From positions 1 to 23,672 of the IMG/VR virus record IMGVR_UViG_3300045107_000076: a stretch of 23,672 nt of DNA, one strand, 5' to 3'. The stretch's first letter is position 1; the number at the start of each line of letters is the position of its first letter. Origin of the DNA: a virus. Of the stretch, positions 5,189 to 11,038 are shown in pieces. A model generated the notes under the pieces. It was not told where the DNA came from. It saw only the letters and a program-made list of their open reading frames with translations, and made no database searches. Position numbers and translations under genes: made by a program.

Positions 5189-6026
5189 TATAAATAAATT
5201 TTGGGTTTAAAATATTTTTTGCATTGTCTTTTGAAATCCGGTAATAGGATGTAACATCATCCATAGTTATTTCACCGGTATGAATTTTCTTGAAAGCATT
5301 ATCCCATTCTTTGGTGCCGGGATTCAACCAGGGCTTTTGTCCATGCCCGGTCAACGTATTATTTTTGGGCTGTTCTTTTTCAGAATGAATGATACCCGGC
5401 TTTTCGTTTTTTTCTTTGGGATAAACAGGAGATTGATCGGAAGGAACAATTCCGGTCTCATTATAAAATGCCGGTGAATCTTTTTTTCTCCATTGCACAC
5501 CCACTTTTCCATCTTTCTTTTTTACAAACACCCGGATTGCATTATCGGCGCACCATTTTCTTATAAATTGCGGCTGCCATAATTCTGATGCTATTCCCAA
5601 ATCTTTGCAGCAGCGTGTAATACAATCTGATTTTGCACTTTCCCAAACAGACGCCCAGGACTGTTGCTGGTTGCTTTCATGATATTCGGCCTCACCTACA
5701 GCCGTGGACATGTAGCTACCACGCACCATTAATACCCCCTCAACGTATAATTTATTTGCTTGCGGGTCCTTTGTCTGATTTTTTACTATCAAACACCATT
5801 GACCAATGCCGAATGCCTGGTTAAGCCGTAGCCGCCAAAATGTTTGCGGCAAATAAATTAAGCCATCAGGCCTGATCTCAATAGATTTTTCATCAAAAGA
5901 AGCTAAAAGCATTTTTTGCTCCTCCTCTGTAATTTTTAGAAGAGACGCATTTTTGTAAATCTCAATCTTCTGATCAAGATTTTCGGCAGACTGATTTTCT
6001 ATTGTCTGCAATTGATTTTTTTCCAT
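5157..6026 (-). CDS. Mgm101/Rad52-like single-strand annealing protein
   Basis: Predicted phage recombinase that anneals complementary single strands. Residues 53-80 (PDGLIYLPQTFWRLRLNQAF then GIGQWCLI) match the start of the Rad52/Mgm101 core, in which an RLNxAFGxGxW motif is typical. Residues 93-118 (YVEGVLMVRGSYMSTAVGEA) and the signature AKSDCITRCCKDLGIASELW at 131-150 fit the Mgm101-type proteins of mitochondria and phages. The C-terminal 130 residues are Lys/Asn/Pro-rich and probably disordered, ending in a small helical segment (EITMDDVTSYYRISKD). Length of 289 is usual for phage members. It is in the early operon upstream of the replication genes, fitting a role in replication-linked recombination or genome repair. 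The assignment is by motif memory and was not searched. Confidence 0.75.
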   Translation of the reverse strand: MEKNQLQTIENQSAENLDQKIEIYKNASLLKITEEEQKMLLASFDEKSIEIRPDGLIYLPQTFWRLRLNQAFGIGQWCLIVKNQTKDPQANKLYVEGVLMVRGSYMSTAVGEAEYHESNQQQSWASVWESAKSDCITRCCKDLGIASELWQPQFIRKWCADNAIRVFVKKKDGKVGVQWRKKDSPAFYNETGIVPSDQSPVYPKEKNEKPGIIHSEKEQPKNNTLTGHGQKPWLNPGTKEWDNAFKKIHTGEITMDDVTSYYRISKDNAKNILNPKFIYNGNNHANVTA

Positions 6027-6063
6027 ACCTTTGTTTTTTATTGTTAGAAAATTTTTGCTTTAA

Positions 6064-6096
6064 ACCCTTCGCTTTTCAGCGAGGGGTTTTGTTTTT
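6064..6096. terminator. Possible bidirectional terminator hairpin
   Basis: Plus-strand ACCCTTCGC (6064-6072), loop TTTTCA, GCGAGGGGT (6079-6087). This forms a 9-bp stem with one wobble pair, then TTTTGTTTTTC. The T-tract is on the plus-strand side. For minus-strand transcription the run after the stem is only TTTA. The hairpin overlaps the stop codon of the 151-residue gene. It may only attenuate read-through into the annealing-protein gene. Confidence 0.35.
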
Positions 6097-6531
6097 CACC
6101 GGATGAATTACATTGATCGTAAATGTTTTTCCGGGATAAAGGGTGTCACAGGTGCAACGGCTGGTGTATCTCTTCTTTGTATCCGTATCAAGCAGATAAA
6201 CTTTTCGAAATCCACTGCTCAATTCTGTAATGTTGGTGACTAAAAATGTCATTTCCGACCTCTGTATTTTAGAAGGGTAGCAGGATGAAAAAAATAATAG
6301 GAAGGCAAGTAAGAGGGCTATTTTACTTTTGTGTATTAAAAATATCTTCCACTCTCGATTTTCCATTTTTTTTCGGTTCTCAATTTTCAATTTTTCGATT
6401 GCATTGTTAATTAATTGCTTTTCAACAATGATGCTGTTGGCAACAAAATTCAACCCCACCACATCCTTTTTCTTTCCGTCAATATGCAATTCAAGTCTGC
6501 TCATAGTGGTTAACTTATTTTTTCTTCCCAC
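6076..6531 (-). CDS. Putative lipoprotein, possibly two fused small genes
   Basis: From the first ATG the frame encodes 151 residues, in two unlike parts. Residues 10-50 (MSRLELHIDGKKKDVVGLNF and onward) look like a small soluble protein. From Met56 (position 6366) the sequence reads like a lipoprotein precursor: basic start, hydrophobic ALLLAFLLFF, then the lipobox-like FFSSC at about residues 80-84 and a secreted beta-type domain with two Cys (CTCDTLYPG). Between them, near-repeated A-rich DNA encodes KIENRKKMENREW. Translation may begin at either point. If it starts at 6531 the signal is internal, which would be unusual for a lipoprotein. The gene overlaps its upstream neighbour by 22 bases. 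Function unknown. Confidence 0.55.
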   Translation of the reverse strand: MGRKNKLTTMSRLELHIDGKKKDVVGLNFVANSIIVEKQLINNAIEKLKIENRKKMENREWKIFLIHKSKIALLLAFLLFFSSCYPSKIQRSEMTFLVTNITELSSGFRKVYLLDTDTKKRYTSRCTCDTLYPGKTFTINVIHPVKNKTPR

Positions 6532-6719
6532 TCATCCAGCTTCAACTTATAATCAACAATCTTCGGATACCGAAGATTCTTTTCTGCTCTGGGATGTTTT
6601 TTTTGAAGTATATCCTTGTCTTTTTTCCATACAGCCCAGGCAACAAAAAGCCACATGATAGAAATGATCAGCAGACTGTAACAGATGGAAGAAAGAGGAA
6701 TTGAAATTTCGTTTGGCAT
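6510..6719 (-). CDS. Small single-pass membrane protein, 69 residues
   Basis: The sequence has one hydrophobic segment at residues about 10-31 (YSLLIISIMWLFVAWAVW) followed by a strongly charged, probably cytoplasmic tail of 38 residues rich in Lys, Glu and Arg. There is no cleavage site. It is the first protein gene after a hairpin terminator downstream of the tRNA and overlaps the next gene by 22 bases. The family is unrecognised. Possible roles in phage early regions include superinfection exclusion or membrane anchoring, but nothing in the sequence decides this. Confidence 0.55.
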   Translation of the reverse strand: MPNEISIPLSSICYSLLIISIMWLFVAWAVWKKDKDILQKKHPRAEKNLRYPKIVDYKLKLDEWEEKIS

Positions 6720-6730
6720 ATAGTTTTTTT

Positions 6731-6753
6731 TAAAAATGCCGGTCTTTCCCGGC
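6731..6753 (-). terminator. Intrinsic terminator-like hairpin
   Basis: On the minus strand GCCGG (6749-6753), loop GAAAGA, CCGGC (6738-6742), then ATTTTTA. The stem is short but GC-rich. It lies downstream of the tRNA and could end a tRNA-bearing transcript or attenuate the early operon. Confidence 0.45.
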
Positions 6754-6775
6754 TGTCAGATAAATTTCATTTTTC

Positions 6776-6808
6776 GCAATCATTTCCATTTATCATGAAA
6801 TGAATTGC
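6776..6808. repeat. Inverted repeat in the tRNA-to-operon gap
   Basis: Plus strand GCAATcATTTC (6776-6786), a 10-base spacer, then GAAATgaATTGC (6797-6808): ten paired bases with small bulges. It overlaps the stop of a possible small ORF. It could be an operator or an RNA hairpin. No direct evidence for either. Confidence 0.3.
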
Positions 6809-6952
6809 TATTGGTCTTTGCCAATGTCAGGATGTTTTCGCCGTTTAGTAACCGATAATTCGCTTCCCTCTTGTGGTATTATATCTATGCTTTCCAAGAT
6901 GTCATCGGTTCCTACCTCATCACCGAAAGGTTTTTACGTAAGCTACTTCCAT
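6808..6952 (-). pseudogene. Possible frame-shifted small ORF
   Basis: From ATG at 6952 the frame reads MEVAYVKTFR and then meets TGA at 6920. Starting around 6927, the frame one base ahead continues with FGDEVGTDDILESIDIIPQE and onward through a Lys/Arg-rich segment to KDQ and TAG at 6808. Joined, they give a plausible acidic-then-basic protein of about 48 residues. Neither half alone is a convincing gene, since the second has no ATG. This could be a sequencing or assembly indel, a decayed gene or a +1 frameshift. It lies in the otherwise gene-free stretch between the tRNA and the early genes. Confidence 0.3.
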
Positions 6953-6996
6953 CCGTTTCTCTGTTGTTTGTGCGATTGACTTAAAGAACTTTTTTG

Positions 6997-7070
6997 TTGC
7001 GGGAGGCGGAGTCGAACCGCCGTCCGTGAGGTTATGAATCTCACCATCTAACCAACTGATTGTATCCCGC
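6997..7070 (-). tRNA. tRNA-Met(CAT)-like gene, irregular acceptor stem
   Basis: The 7-base loop TTCATAA places a CAT anticodon. The T arm is perfect, GGCGG/TTCGACT/CCGCC, and the box GGTTCGACTCC matches the tRNA B-box pattern. The D-arm AATCAGTTGGTTAGATG is normal in form. The acceptor has only six clean pairs (GCGGGA with TCCCGC), and the anticodon stem TGAGA/CCTCA has an A-C mismatch at its base. CCA is not encoded (AACA instead). CAT could read Met or, if the C is modified to lysidine, Ile AUA codons. It lies between the HTH gene and the early membrane proteins. It may be a phage tRNA or a degenerate copy. Confidence 0.65.
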
Positions 7071-7164
7071 TATGTACCGGCCAGCCAGGAATAGCAGCCG
7101 GGGAGTTTATGATTGAACCCATTAACCAACGCCCGTAATTTCTTCTGCTATCGAAACAACATTT

Positions 7165-7431
7165 TCATGCTGCGGCAGCGGAACCAGCCGAAAGCCGGTT
7201 GTCTTTGCAAGATGCCGGCTCCGACTTAGTATCTTCTTCCAATATCTCCGTATCGGTTAATCCGGTTTCCTCACGAATGATCCGCACTGCATCAGGAGTT
7301 GTGAGTCGAATATCTTTTGAATTAAGCCAGTTATAGATGCTTTGGTGTACTCTGTCGAAGTGAGCCATTAATCGGCCCATTGCTGCGTTGCTCTTGCGAA
7401 CAGCAGAAATCGCTTTGTCTGAGATTGTCAT
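7165..7431 (-). CDS. Small HTH-type regulator, 88 residues
   Basis: Residues about 12-60 look like a helix-turn-helix DNA-binding domain: AAMGRLMAHFDRVHQSIYNW with the turn at HFDRVHQSIYNWL, then TTPDAVRIIREETGLTDTEIL. It resembles the small HTH proteins that Bacteroidota prophages encode at the start of early regions. The C terminus is Ala/Ser-rich and simple (SAGSAAAA) and probably disordered. It has its own promoter 36 bases or more upstream and is the first gene of the leftward early transcript. An AT-rich palindrome sits between promoter and start, so it may repress its own synthesis. It could act as a repressor or Cro-like switch, but no partner regulator is in the window. Confidence 0.7.
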   Translation of the reverse strand: MTISDKAISAVRKSNAAMGRLMAHFDRVHQSIYNWLNSKDIRLTTPDAVRIIREETGLTDTEILEEDTKSEPASCKDNRLSAGSAAAA

Positions 7432-7440
7432 ATAATTGTT

Positions 7441-7461
7441 AATTAATTTTAAAATTGAATT
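7441..7461. promoter_or_regulatory. AT-rich palindrome, possible operator
   Basis: AATTTTAAAATT (7445-7456) is a perfect 12-base palindrome flanked by AATT on both sides. It lies between the predicted transcription start (about 7460) and the HTH start codon. The position suits an autoregulatory operator. In DNA this AT-rich, chance is a serious alternative. Confidence 0.25.
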
Positions 7462-7466
7462 GAAAA

Positions 7467-7497
7467 CAAAAATAGGACTTATTTAGAATATACCAAA
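7467..7497 (-). promoter_or_regulatory. Bacteroidota-type promoter for the early operon
   Basis: On the minus strand TTTG (7494-7497), exactly 19 bases, then TATTTTTG (7467-7474). This matches the Bacteroidota primary sigma-factor consensus TTTG-N19-21-TAnnTTTG. It lies 36 bases upstream of the HTH gene and 54 bases after the late terminator, so it probably starts the leftward early transcript. It is the only clear consensus promoter found in the window. Confidence 0.7.
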
Positions 7498-7550
7498 TTA
7501 ATTTGAAGATTTCTTAAAAATATTTTTGAAACATTGTTGCAAATGTTTAA

Positions 7551-7580
7551 TAAAAAGCCCCGCAGTAAAAACCGCAGGGC
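7551..7580 (-). terminator. Intrinsic terminator after the lysis genes
   Basis: On the minus strand GCCCTGCGG (7572-7580), loop TTTTTA, CTGCGGGGC (7557-7565), then TTTTTA. The 9-bp GC-rich stem contains two G-T wobbles. It follows the endolysin stop by 45 bases and separates late and early transcription. Confidence 0.8.
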
Positions 7581-7624
7581 GTAACCAAAACCAACTGCTT
7601 ATGAAAAACTATAAAAAATACATT

Positions 7625-8059
7625 TTAAGGCTTTACAATTAAAATATTATTCAACCCAGTATTCCGGCAATCAATATGCGTCCAGGTTGGAGTGAAGGCG
7701 ATATCTTCCAGCGTTGTAACTCCTAATTTTTGATAGATACCGGAATAATTATTGACAATATCATCATAAACCTCTTTTACTGTTACTCCCGCCACATTCA
7801 CGTCTATTGCTCTACCGAACTTATGCTGGGATAGTTTTCCGCCAACAGATGTGTCCGGCATCCGGAATCCACGATTATTCAACTGGCCACCAACGTGCCA
7901 GTTGTTAATCGTTACTGCTTTTCCAAACCGATTCCTGATCGCCTCGGCAATATCAATTATGCGCTTATCAATAAACCAAATTGATTTATCGCCGAACTGT
8001 TGAAATAATTCTTTCGGCACAAATTCTTCCAACGAAAAATTAGGACTTATTTTTCCCAT
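7625..8059 (-). CDS. Endolysin, peptidase M15 family (L,D- or D,D-peptidase)
   Basis: Zinc peptidase expected to cut the peptide cross-links of peptidoglycan at lysis. The family signature SxHxxGxAxD is present as SQHKFGRAID at residues 77-86, giving zinc ligands His79 and Asp86. The third ligand region is THID at 127-130 (His128). The whole protein is the catalytic domain, 144 residues, which is usual for M15-type phage endolysins such as M15_4/DUF882-like enzymes. There is no signal peptide, so it needs a holin for release. The start ATG overlaps the spanin gene by 20 bases. It is the last gene before a strong terminator. Whether it is a carboxypeptidase or endopeptidase cannot be told from sequence. 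Confidence 0.85.
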   Translation of the reverse strand: MGKISPNFSLEEFVPKELFQQFGDKSIWFIDKRIIDIAEAIRNRFGKAVTINNWHVGGQLNNRGFRMPDTSVGGKLSQHKFGRAIDVNVAGVTVKEVYDDIVNNYSGIYQKLGVTTLEDIAFTPTWTHIDCRNTGLNNILIVKP

Positions 8060-8690
8060 ACCTGATATTTAAAAAAATTATCAATACCAACATTGAAACA
8101 GCACCTGCCAAATACCATATCCACCAACTGAAAAGAAAATTCTTTTTGACATTTTTTGTCAACTCAGTTTTCTCTTTTAATAGTTGCATTCTTTCATTTT
8201 GCCAAACACTCAATGAATCGCTGTATTGTTTCCAGATTTCAGTAGCTGCCATCTCCAGGTGATTGTTTTCGCTACGAATATTTTTTATTAATCCTTCATA
8301 TTGTATCGTACCATCCGAAAGAACCGTGATCTTATTTTTCTGCGCAGCAATAAAAGCCGCTTGCTGCTGTATGATCTTTACCATCGAATCTTTTGAACAC
8401 GCCGAATCAATATTGATGATCGCCGGCGGACAGGGAGTTTTTTCAAACTTCACCTGTGTTTTTTTCAGATCGCTGATTTGTTTTTCATACCTCTGCCGCT
8501 GCTGCGTGATCTGCACACGTAAGCTGTCCCGCTGCTTTAAAGCAATTGAGTCTGTTTTAATTTCAGTCCTTGTAATCTCCCTGGTTGTTTTGCATCCTGT
8601 AATAACTGTAATTATCAGGGCAAGCAATAATAAAAGCAGGATGAATAATGCCATCCATCCATTTGGCCTTTGTCTTTCTTCTGTTATCAT
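8040..8690 (-). CDS. Probable unimolecular spanin (u-spanin)
   Basis: The 216-residue protein has two membrane-directing elements. Residues 11-30 are a very hydrophobic signal stretch ending in the lipobox VITGC (Cys32), predicting outer-membrane lipidation. Residues about 184-208 (FSWWIWYLAGAVSMLVLIIF) form a C-terminal transmembrane segment with a basic tail (RYGKNKS). Between them is a charged, Gln/Lys-rich, largely coiled-coil periplasmic region with two Cys. A lipoprotein end plus an inner-membrane C-terminal anchor in one chain is the u-spanin layout, as in phage T1. Such proteins fuse inner and outer membranes at the end of lysis. The neighbours are the endolysin (20-base overlap) and small membrane proteins. 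An Rz-like i-spanin is the alternative if the Cys is not lipidated. Confidence 0.65.
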   Translation of the reverse strand: MITEERQRPNGWMALFILLLLLLALIITVITGCKTTREITRTEIKTDSIALKQRDSLRVQITQQRQRYEKQISDLKKTQVKFEKTPCPPAIINIDSACSKDSMVKIIQQQAAFIAAQKNKITVLSDGTIQYEGLIKNIRSENNHLEMAATEIWKQYSDSLSVWQNERMQLLKEKTELTKNVKKNFLFSWWIWYLAGAVSMLVLIIFLNIRYGKNKS

Positions 8691-8935
8691 TTTTTTTGGT
8701 TTAAGCCATCCCGCAATCCACGCTGGTATTCGGCTTGCTTTTCCAGTTCACTCAATCGCTTATCCTGCGATTGTATAAGCTGAAATTGCCTGTCCTGTCT
8801 TGCTTCTATCTCTGCTTGCTTTTGCTGTTGCGTTTGCACTTTGTTATAAAAAACACCGCCTGCTACTAAAAAAGAAGCAATGCCAAACAGTGCCTGCCAA
8901 TACTGCAAGATGCCGGGATGAGGTTTTTTATTCAT
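8687..8935 (-). CDS. Small membrane protein with coiled coil, lysis cluster
   Basis: The protein has 82 residues. Residues about 12-32 (WQALFGIASFLVAGGVFYN) form one transmembrane segment. The rest (QQQKQAEIEARQDRQFQLIQ and SELEKQAEYQRG) is a Gln/Glu-rich coiled coil. The layout suits an accessory lysis protein or a single-pass holin/antiholin-type regulator. It overlaps the spanin gene by four bases and the two-segment holin candidate by eight, so the three are translationally coupled. Family not recognised. Confidence 0.65.
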   Translation of the reverse strand: MNKKPHPGILQYWQALFGIASFLVAGGVFYNKVQTQQQKQAEIEARQDRQFQLIQSQDKRLSELEKQAEYQRGLRDGLNQKK

Positions 8936-9149
8936 TGCCGGCCTTGATCGCTTTATGAGCTAAGCCCACACCGCCAAGCACCATTCCAAACCACAGCAGT
9001 GTATCTACTGTCGGTTGTATCCATGCGGCGGTTGCCCCGAATTTCCCAACCACAACTTCCATCAGGAAGGATGCAAGGAACATTAACACTGCGGCAATGG
9101 TTGTCTTTTTACCATTGAACCAATTAATGAGATCATTTAAAAATTTCAT
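8928..9149 (-). CDS. Holin candidate, two membrane segments
   Basis: The protein has 73 residues and two predicted membrane helices: about 16-35 (TTIAAVLMFLASFLMEVVVG) and about 50-66 (LLWFGMVLGGVGLAHKA). A short soluble N terminus has KFLNDLINWFNGKK, and the C terminus is small and polar. A short protein with two helices next to endolysin and spanin genes fits a class II holin, which would open the inner membrane for the endolysin. It is the best of the four small membrane proteins here for that role. The assignment rests on topology and neighbourhood, not on sequence homology. Confidence 0.6.
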   Translation of the reverse strand: MKFLNDLINWFNGKKTTIAAVLMFLASFLMEVVVGKFGATAAWIQPTVDTLLWFGMVLGGVGLAHKAIKAGNE

Positions 9150-9166
9150 GATGTTTTGTTTTTTTA

Positions 9167-9394
9167 TTATTCACGATCTTGTTTGCTTTGTAATTCAACT
9201 CTTATTCCGTTTATGCTTTCGCTGATCGAATCCAGTTTTTTTAAAATTGCATCATCCTGCTTCTCTACTGTTCTCACACGTATGTCCAGTTCTTTCAGTT
9301 TCACTGACACTTTCACATAAATACTGATCACAACGCCTGCCAGCGCTACCGCCTGCCCAAGTATAAACACCAATATCTTAGTATCCATTTCCAT
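9167..9394 (-). CDS. Small membrane protein with coiled coil
   Basis: Residues about 5-28 (KILVFILGQAVALAGVVISI) form one transmembrane segment, followed by a 45-residue charged helix with heptad-like spacing (VKLKELDIRVRTVEKQDDAI) and a polar end. The topology is like the 82-residue protein encoded two genes downstream, so both may work with the holin. It lies 17 bases upstream of the holin candidate. Sequence family not recognised. Antiholin or membrane-anchored lysis accessory is possible. Confidence 0.6.
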   Translation of the reverse strand: MEMDTKILVFILGQAVALAGVVISIYVKVSVKLKELDIRVRTVEKQDDAILKKLDSISESINGIRVELQSKQDRE

Positions 9395-9422
9395 TTCTAA
9401 TTTTTATTTTTTTTGCCGGATG

Positions 9423-9671
9423 TCATTTTTTTCCGGTTGAATCAATCTTCATTCTGCTTTGTAAAATATTCCAGGCGCTATCTATCTGGCCTCTCACGAA
9501 CTTTACTTCTCCATGCGGAAGGTTACTGTTATCCATATACACGCTTACCCTGGCAAGATGCAGGTATATTTCCTGCACTTCTTTTTCTGTGAATGTTGCT
9601 TTATAGTTTACTTCTCCTGCAATTCCGAAACTCATCAACCCGATAATGAACACTATGAATATTTTTTTCAT
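9423..9671 (-). CDS. Secreted small protein, 82 residues
   Basis: A clear Sec signal peptide at residues 1-19 (KKIFIVFIIGLMSFGIAG) is followed by a soluble helical domain of about 60 residues (TEKEVQEIYLHLARVSVYMD and onward to the C terminus). There is no lipobox Cys. The protein should enter the periplasm. It is the first gene of the small-protein lysis cluster, 28 bases before the next. A periplasmic role in lysis control or in superinfection is possible. Family not recognised. Confidence 0.6.
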   Translation of the reverse strand: MKKIFIVFIIGLMSFGIAGEVNYKATFTEKEVQEIYLHLARVSVYMDNSNLPHGEVKFVRGQIDSAWNILQSRMKIDSTGKK

Positions 9672-9715
9672 GTTGTTTGTTTTTAAAAATTATTTTCTAA
9701 AAAATATTACCTGTA

Positions 9716-10156
9716 CTATTTGTTTTTACCCTTTCCTTTACCGGTTGTTTTACTCGCAGCGGTTAATGTTGAACCGCCCCCGCCGATTTGTATTCCGGCA
9801 AAATCGGTTGTATGTGTATTGCCATTGGCATCAACATATTGAATTTTGTATTGCCAAAATCCATCGGGTAATCCTGTTTTGGGATAATTCAAGCCACCAT
9901 CATTTCCATAATCTTTGGCTGTACCGAAAGGGGTGGGAAGATACCCCAGAGAACTTAACGGAACAGGGCTATTAAGTACATCGTTGGGGTCGGCTTGCAT
10001 ACCCGCTAAACCAACAGCTTCATCTTGGTCTCTCTTTCTAAAAATGTACGCCCAGCGAATCTGTTCTCCGGGCTCAAGGTTGGCCGCATAATCAATTTTT
10101 GCATAATTGTAACCTTCGGGTGTTACTTCGTGTGTTACGGTAATAGTCGGGTTCAT
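9716..10156 (-). CDS. Hypothetical beta-rich tail-region protein, 146 residues
   Basis: Residues 1-125 look like an immunoglobulin or fibronectin-type beta domain: TITVTHEVTPEGYNYAKIDY, a middle with RWAYIFRKRDQDEA, and FWQYKIQYVDANGNTHTTDF near the end. A Gly/Thr/Lys-rich disordered tail follows (GGGGSTLTAASKTTGKGKGK). No signal peptide is seen, unlike the neighbours. It sits at the end of the adhesion cluster and could be a virion decoration or tail accessory protein that binds a surface. That is inference from fold type and position. Confidence 0.6.
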   Translation of the reverse strand: MNPTITVTHEVTPEGYNYAKIDYAANLEPGEQIRWAYIFRKRDQDEAVGLAGMQADPNDVLNSPVPLSSLGYLPTPFGTAKDYGNDGGLNYPKTGLPDGFWQYKIQYVDANGNTHTTDFAGIQIGGGGSTLTAASKTTGKGKGKNK

Positions 10157-10196
10157 AATATTATTTTTTATTTTATAAAATTTGTTTCAGTCCAAT

Positions 10197-11036
10197 TCAT
10201 CTCGATAATGCTGTTTGAAATGTTTGAATATCACTATACATATCAGCAGCCATTGATGAACTTATGCCATCGCCTACGCTTGCAAATGAATATTGCCTTG
10301 TTGAATATCTTCCGGTCAAATCTCCATTGGCATTTCCTATATAAATTGATATACCAGGAAGGCTGCCTGTATTTATAGACGAATTTATGTTTTGTGAAAT
10401 TCCATTCCGGTACACTGTATGGTCGGTTGATGATGTTCTTGTGTCTAAAAAGTATGCCGCTGTACTGCTATTAGAAAATATCGTCCTTTGACTCACTGAA
10501 TTATACTGGTCTCCATAGAAATTGTTATCTGTCCATTTCAAGTGGAATGAAATTCTCGAAGATGAACTCGAAACCGCACCCATATCATAAGATTGTTCAG
10601 CCACATTAGTTCGTGACCAGATACTAATATGTGTATCCTCATAAGTCAAATCTGTACTCGGTACTATACCGGTATTGGCGTAGGTAGTTGAGCCGTCACC
10701 CTGTATCCCATCCGATGAAATTGTCCAAGATCCGGTAAAAGTTAAATCAAAAGTTCCAGGTGATTTAAGATTAACTGCACAGGTGGAAGATGTGCCTCCA
10801 ACCATAGGATAGATAGCAATACACTTACTCCACCAACCATTTGCTTTTGCTGACAATACAAGCGTATTCACAGCGTTTTTAATTGTTGCATCTGTTATCC
10901 CGGTTGCTGTGAAAAACGCTTGTGCATCCGGATCATAACTTACGATTGTAGCTTTCGTATTTGCATAAAAGAAGATTCTCGGCTGTGCGTTTGCCACTCC
11001 GATCAGCAGCGATAATATCAGTAATAGTTTTTTCAT
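10197..11036 (-). CDS. Secreted lectin-like (LamG-type) tail-region protein
   Basis: I start the gene at 11036, where KKLLLILSLLIGVANAQ forms a standard Bacteroidota signal peptide. A start at 11069 would add 11 residues before the signal and overlap the previous gene. Residues about 85-250 (numbered from 11036) resemble a LamG/concanavalin-like beta sandwich: IQGDGSTTYANTGIVPSTDL, HISIWSRT, a repeated beta pattern and YRNGISQNINSS with ISIYIGNANGD. Such domains often bind carbohydrate or cell surfaces. Family assignment is by pattern only. It follows the Gly-rich protein by two bases and is probably part of the host-recognition cluster. Its secretion signal is odd for a virion protein. Confidence 0.7.
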   Translation of the reverse strand: MKKLLLILSLLIGVANAQPRIFFYANTKATIVSYDPDAQAFFTATGITDATIKNAVNTLVLSAKANGWWSKCIAIYPMVGGTSSTCAVNLKSPGTFDLTFTGSWTISSDGIQGDGSTTYANTGIVPSTDLTYEDTHISIWSRTNVAEQSYDMGAVSSSSSRISFHLKWTDNNFYGDQYNSVSQRTIFSNSSTAAYFLDTRTSSTDHTVYRNGISQNINSSINTGSLPGISIYIGNANGDLTGRYSTRQYSFASVGDGISSSMAADMYSDIQTFQTALSR

Positions 11037-11038
11037 TT

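Noticed and set aside
7085-7150. Second tRNA-like stretch with TTCAATC next to the tRNA
   Set aside because: The possible T stem does not pair and no cloverleaf can be drawn.
7131-7230. Alternative end of the HTH gene in the next frame (QHENVVSIAEEITGVG)
   Set aside because: It looks protein-like, but the frame has no ATG and would need a frameshift. The HTH gene has a normal stop, so I kept the simple reading.
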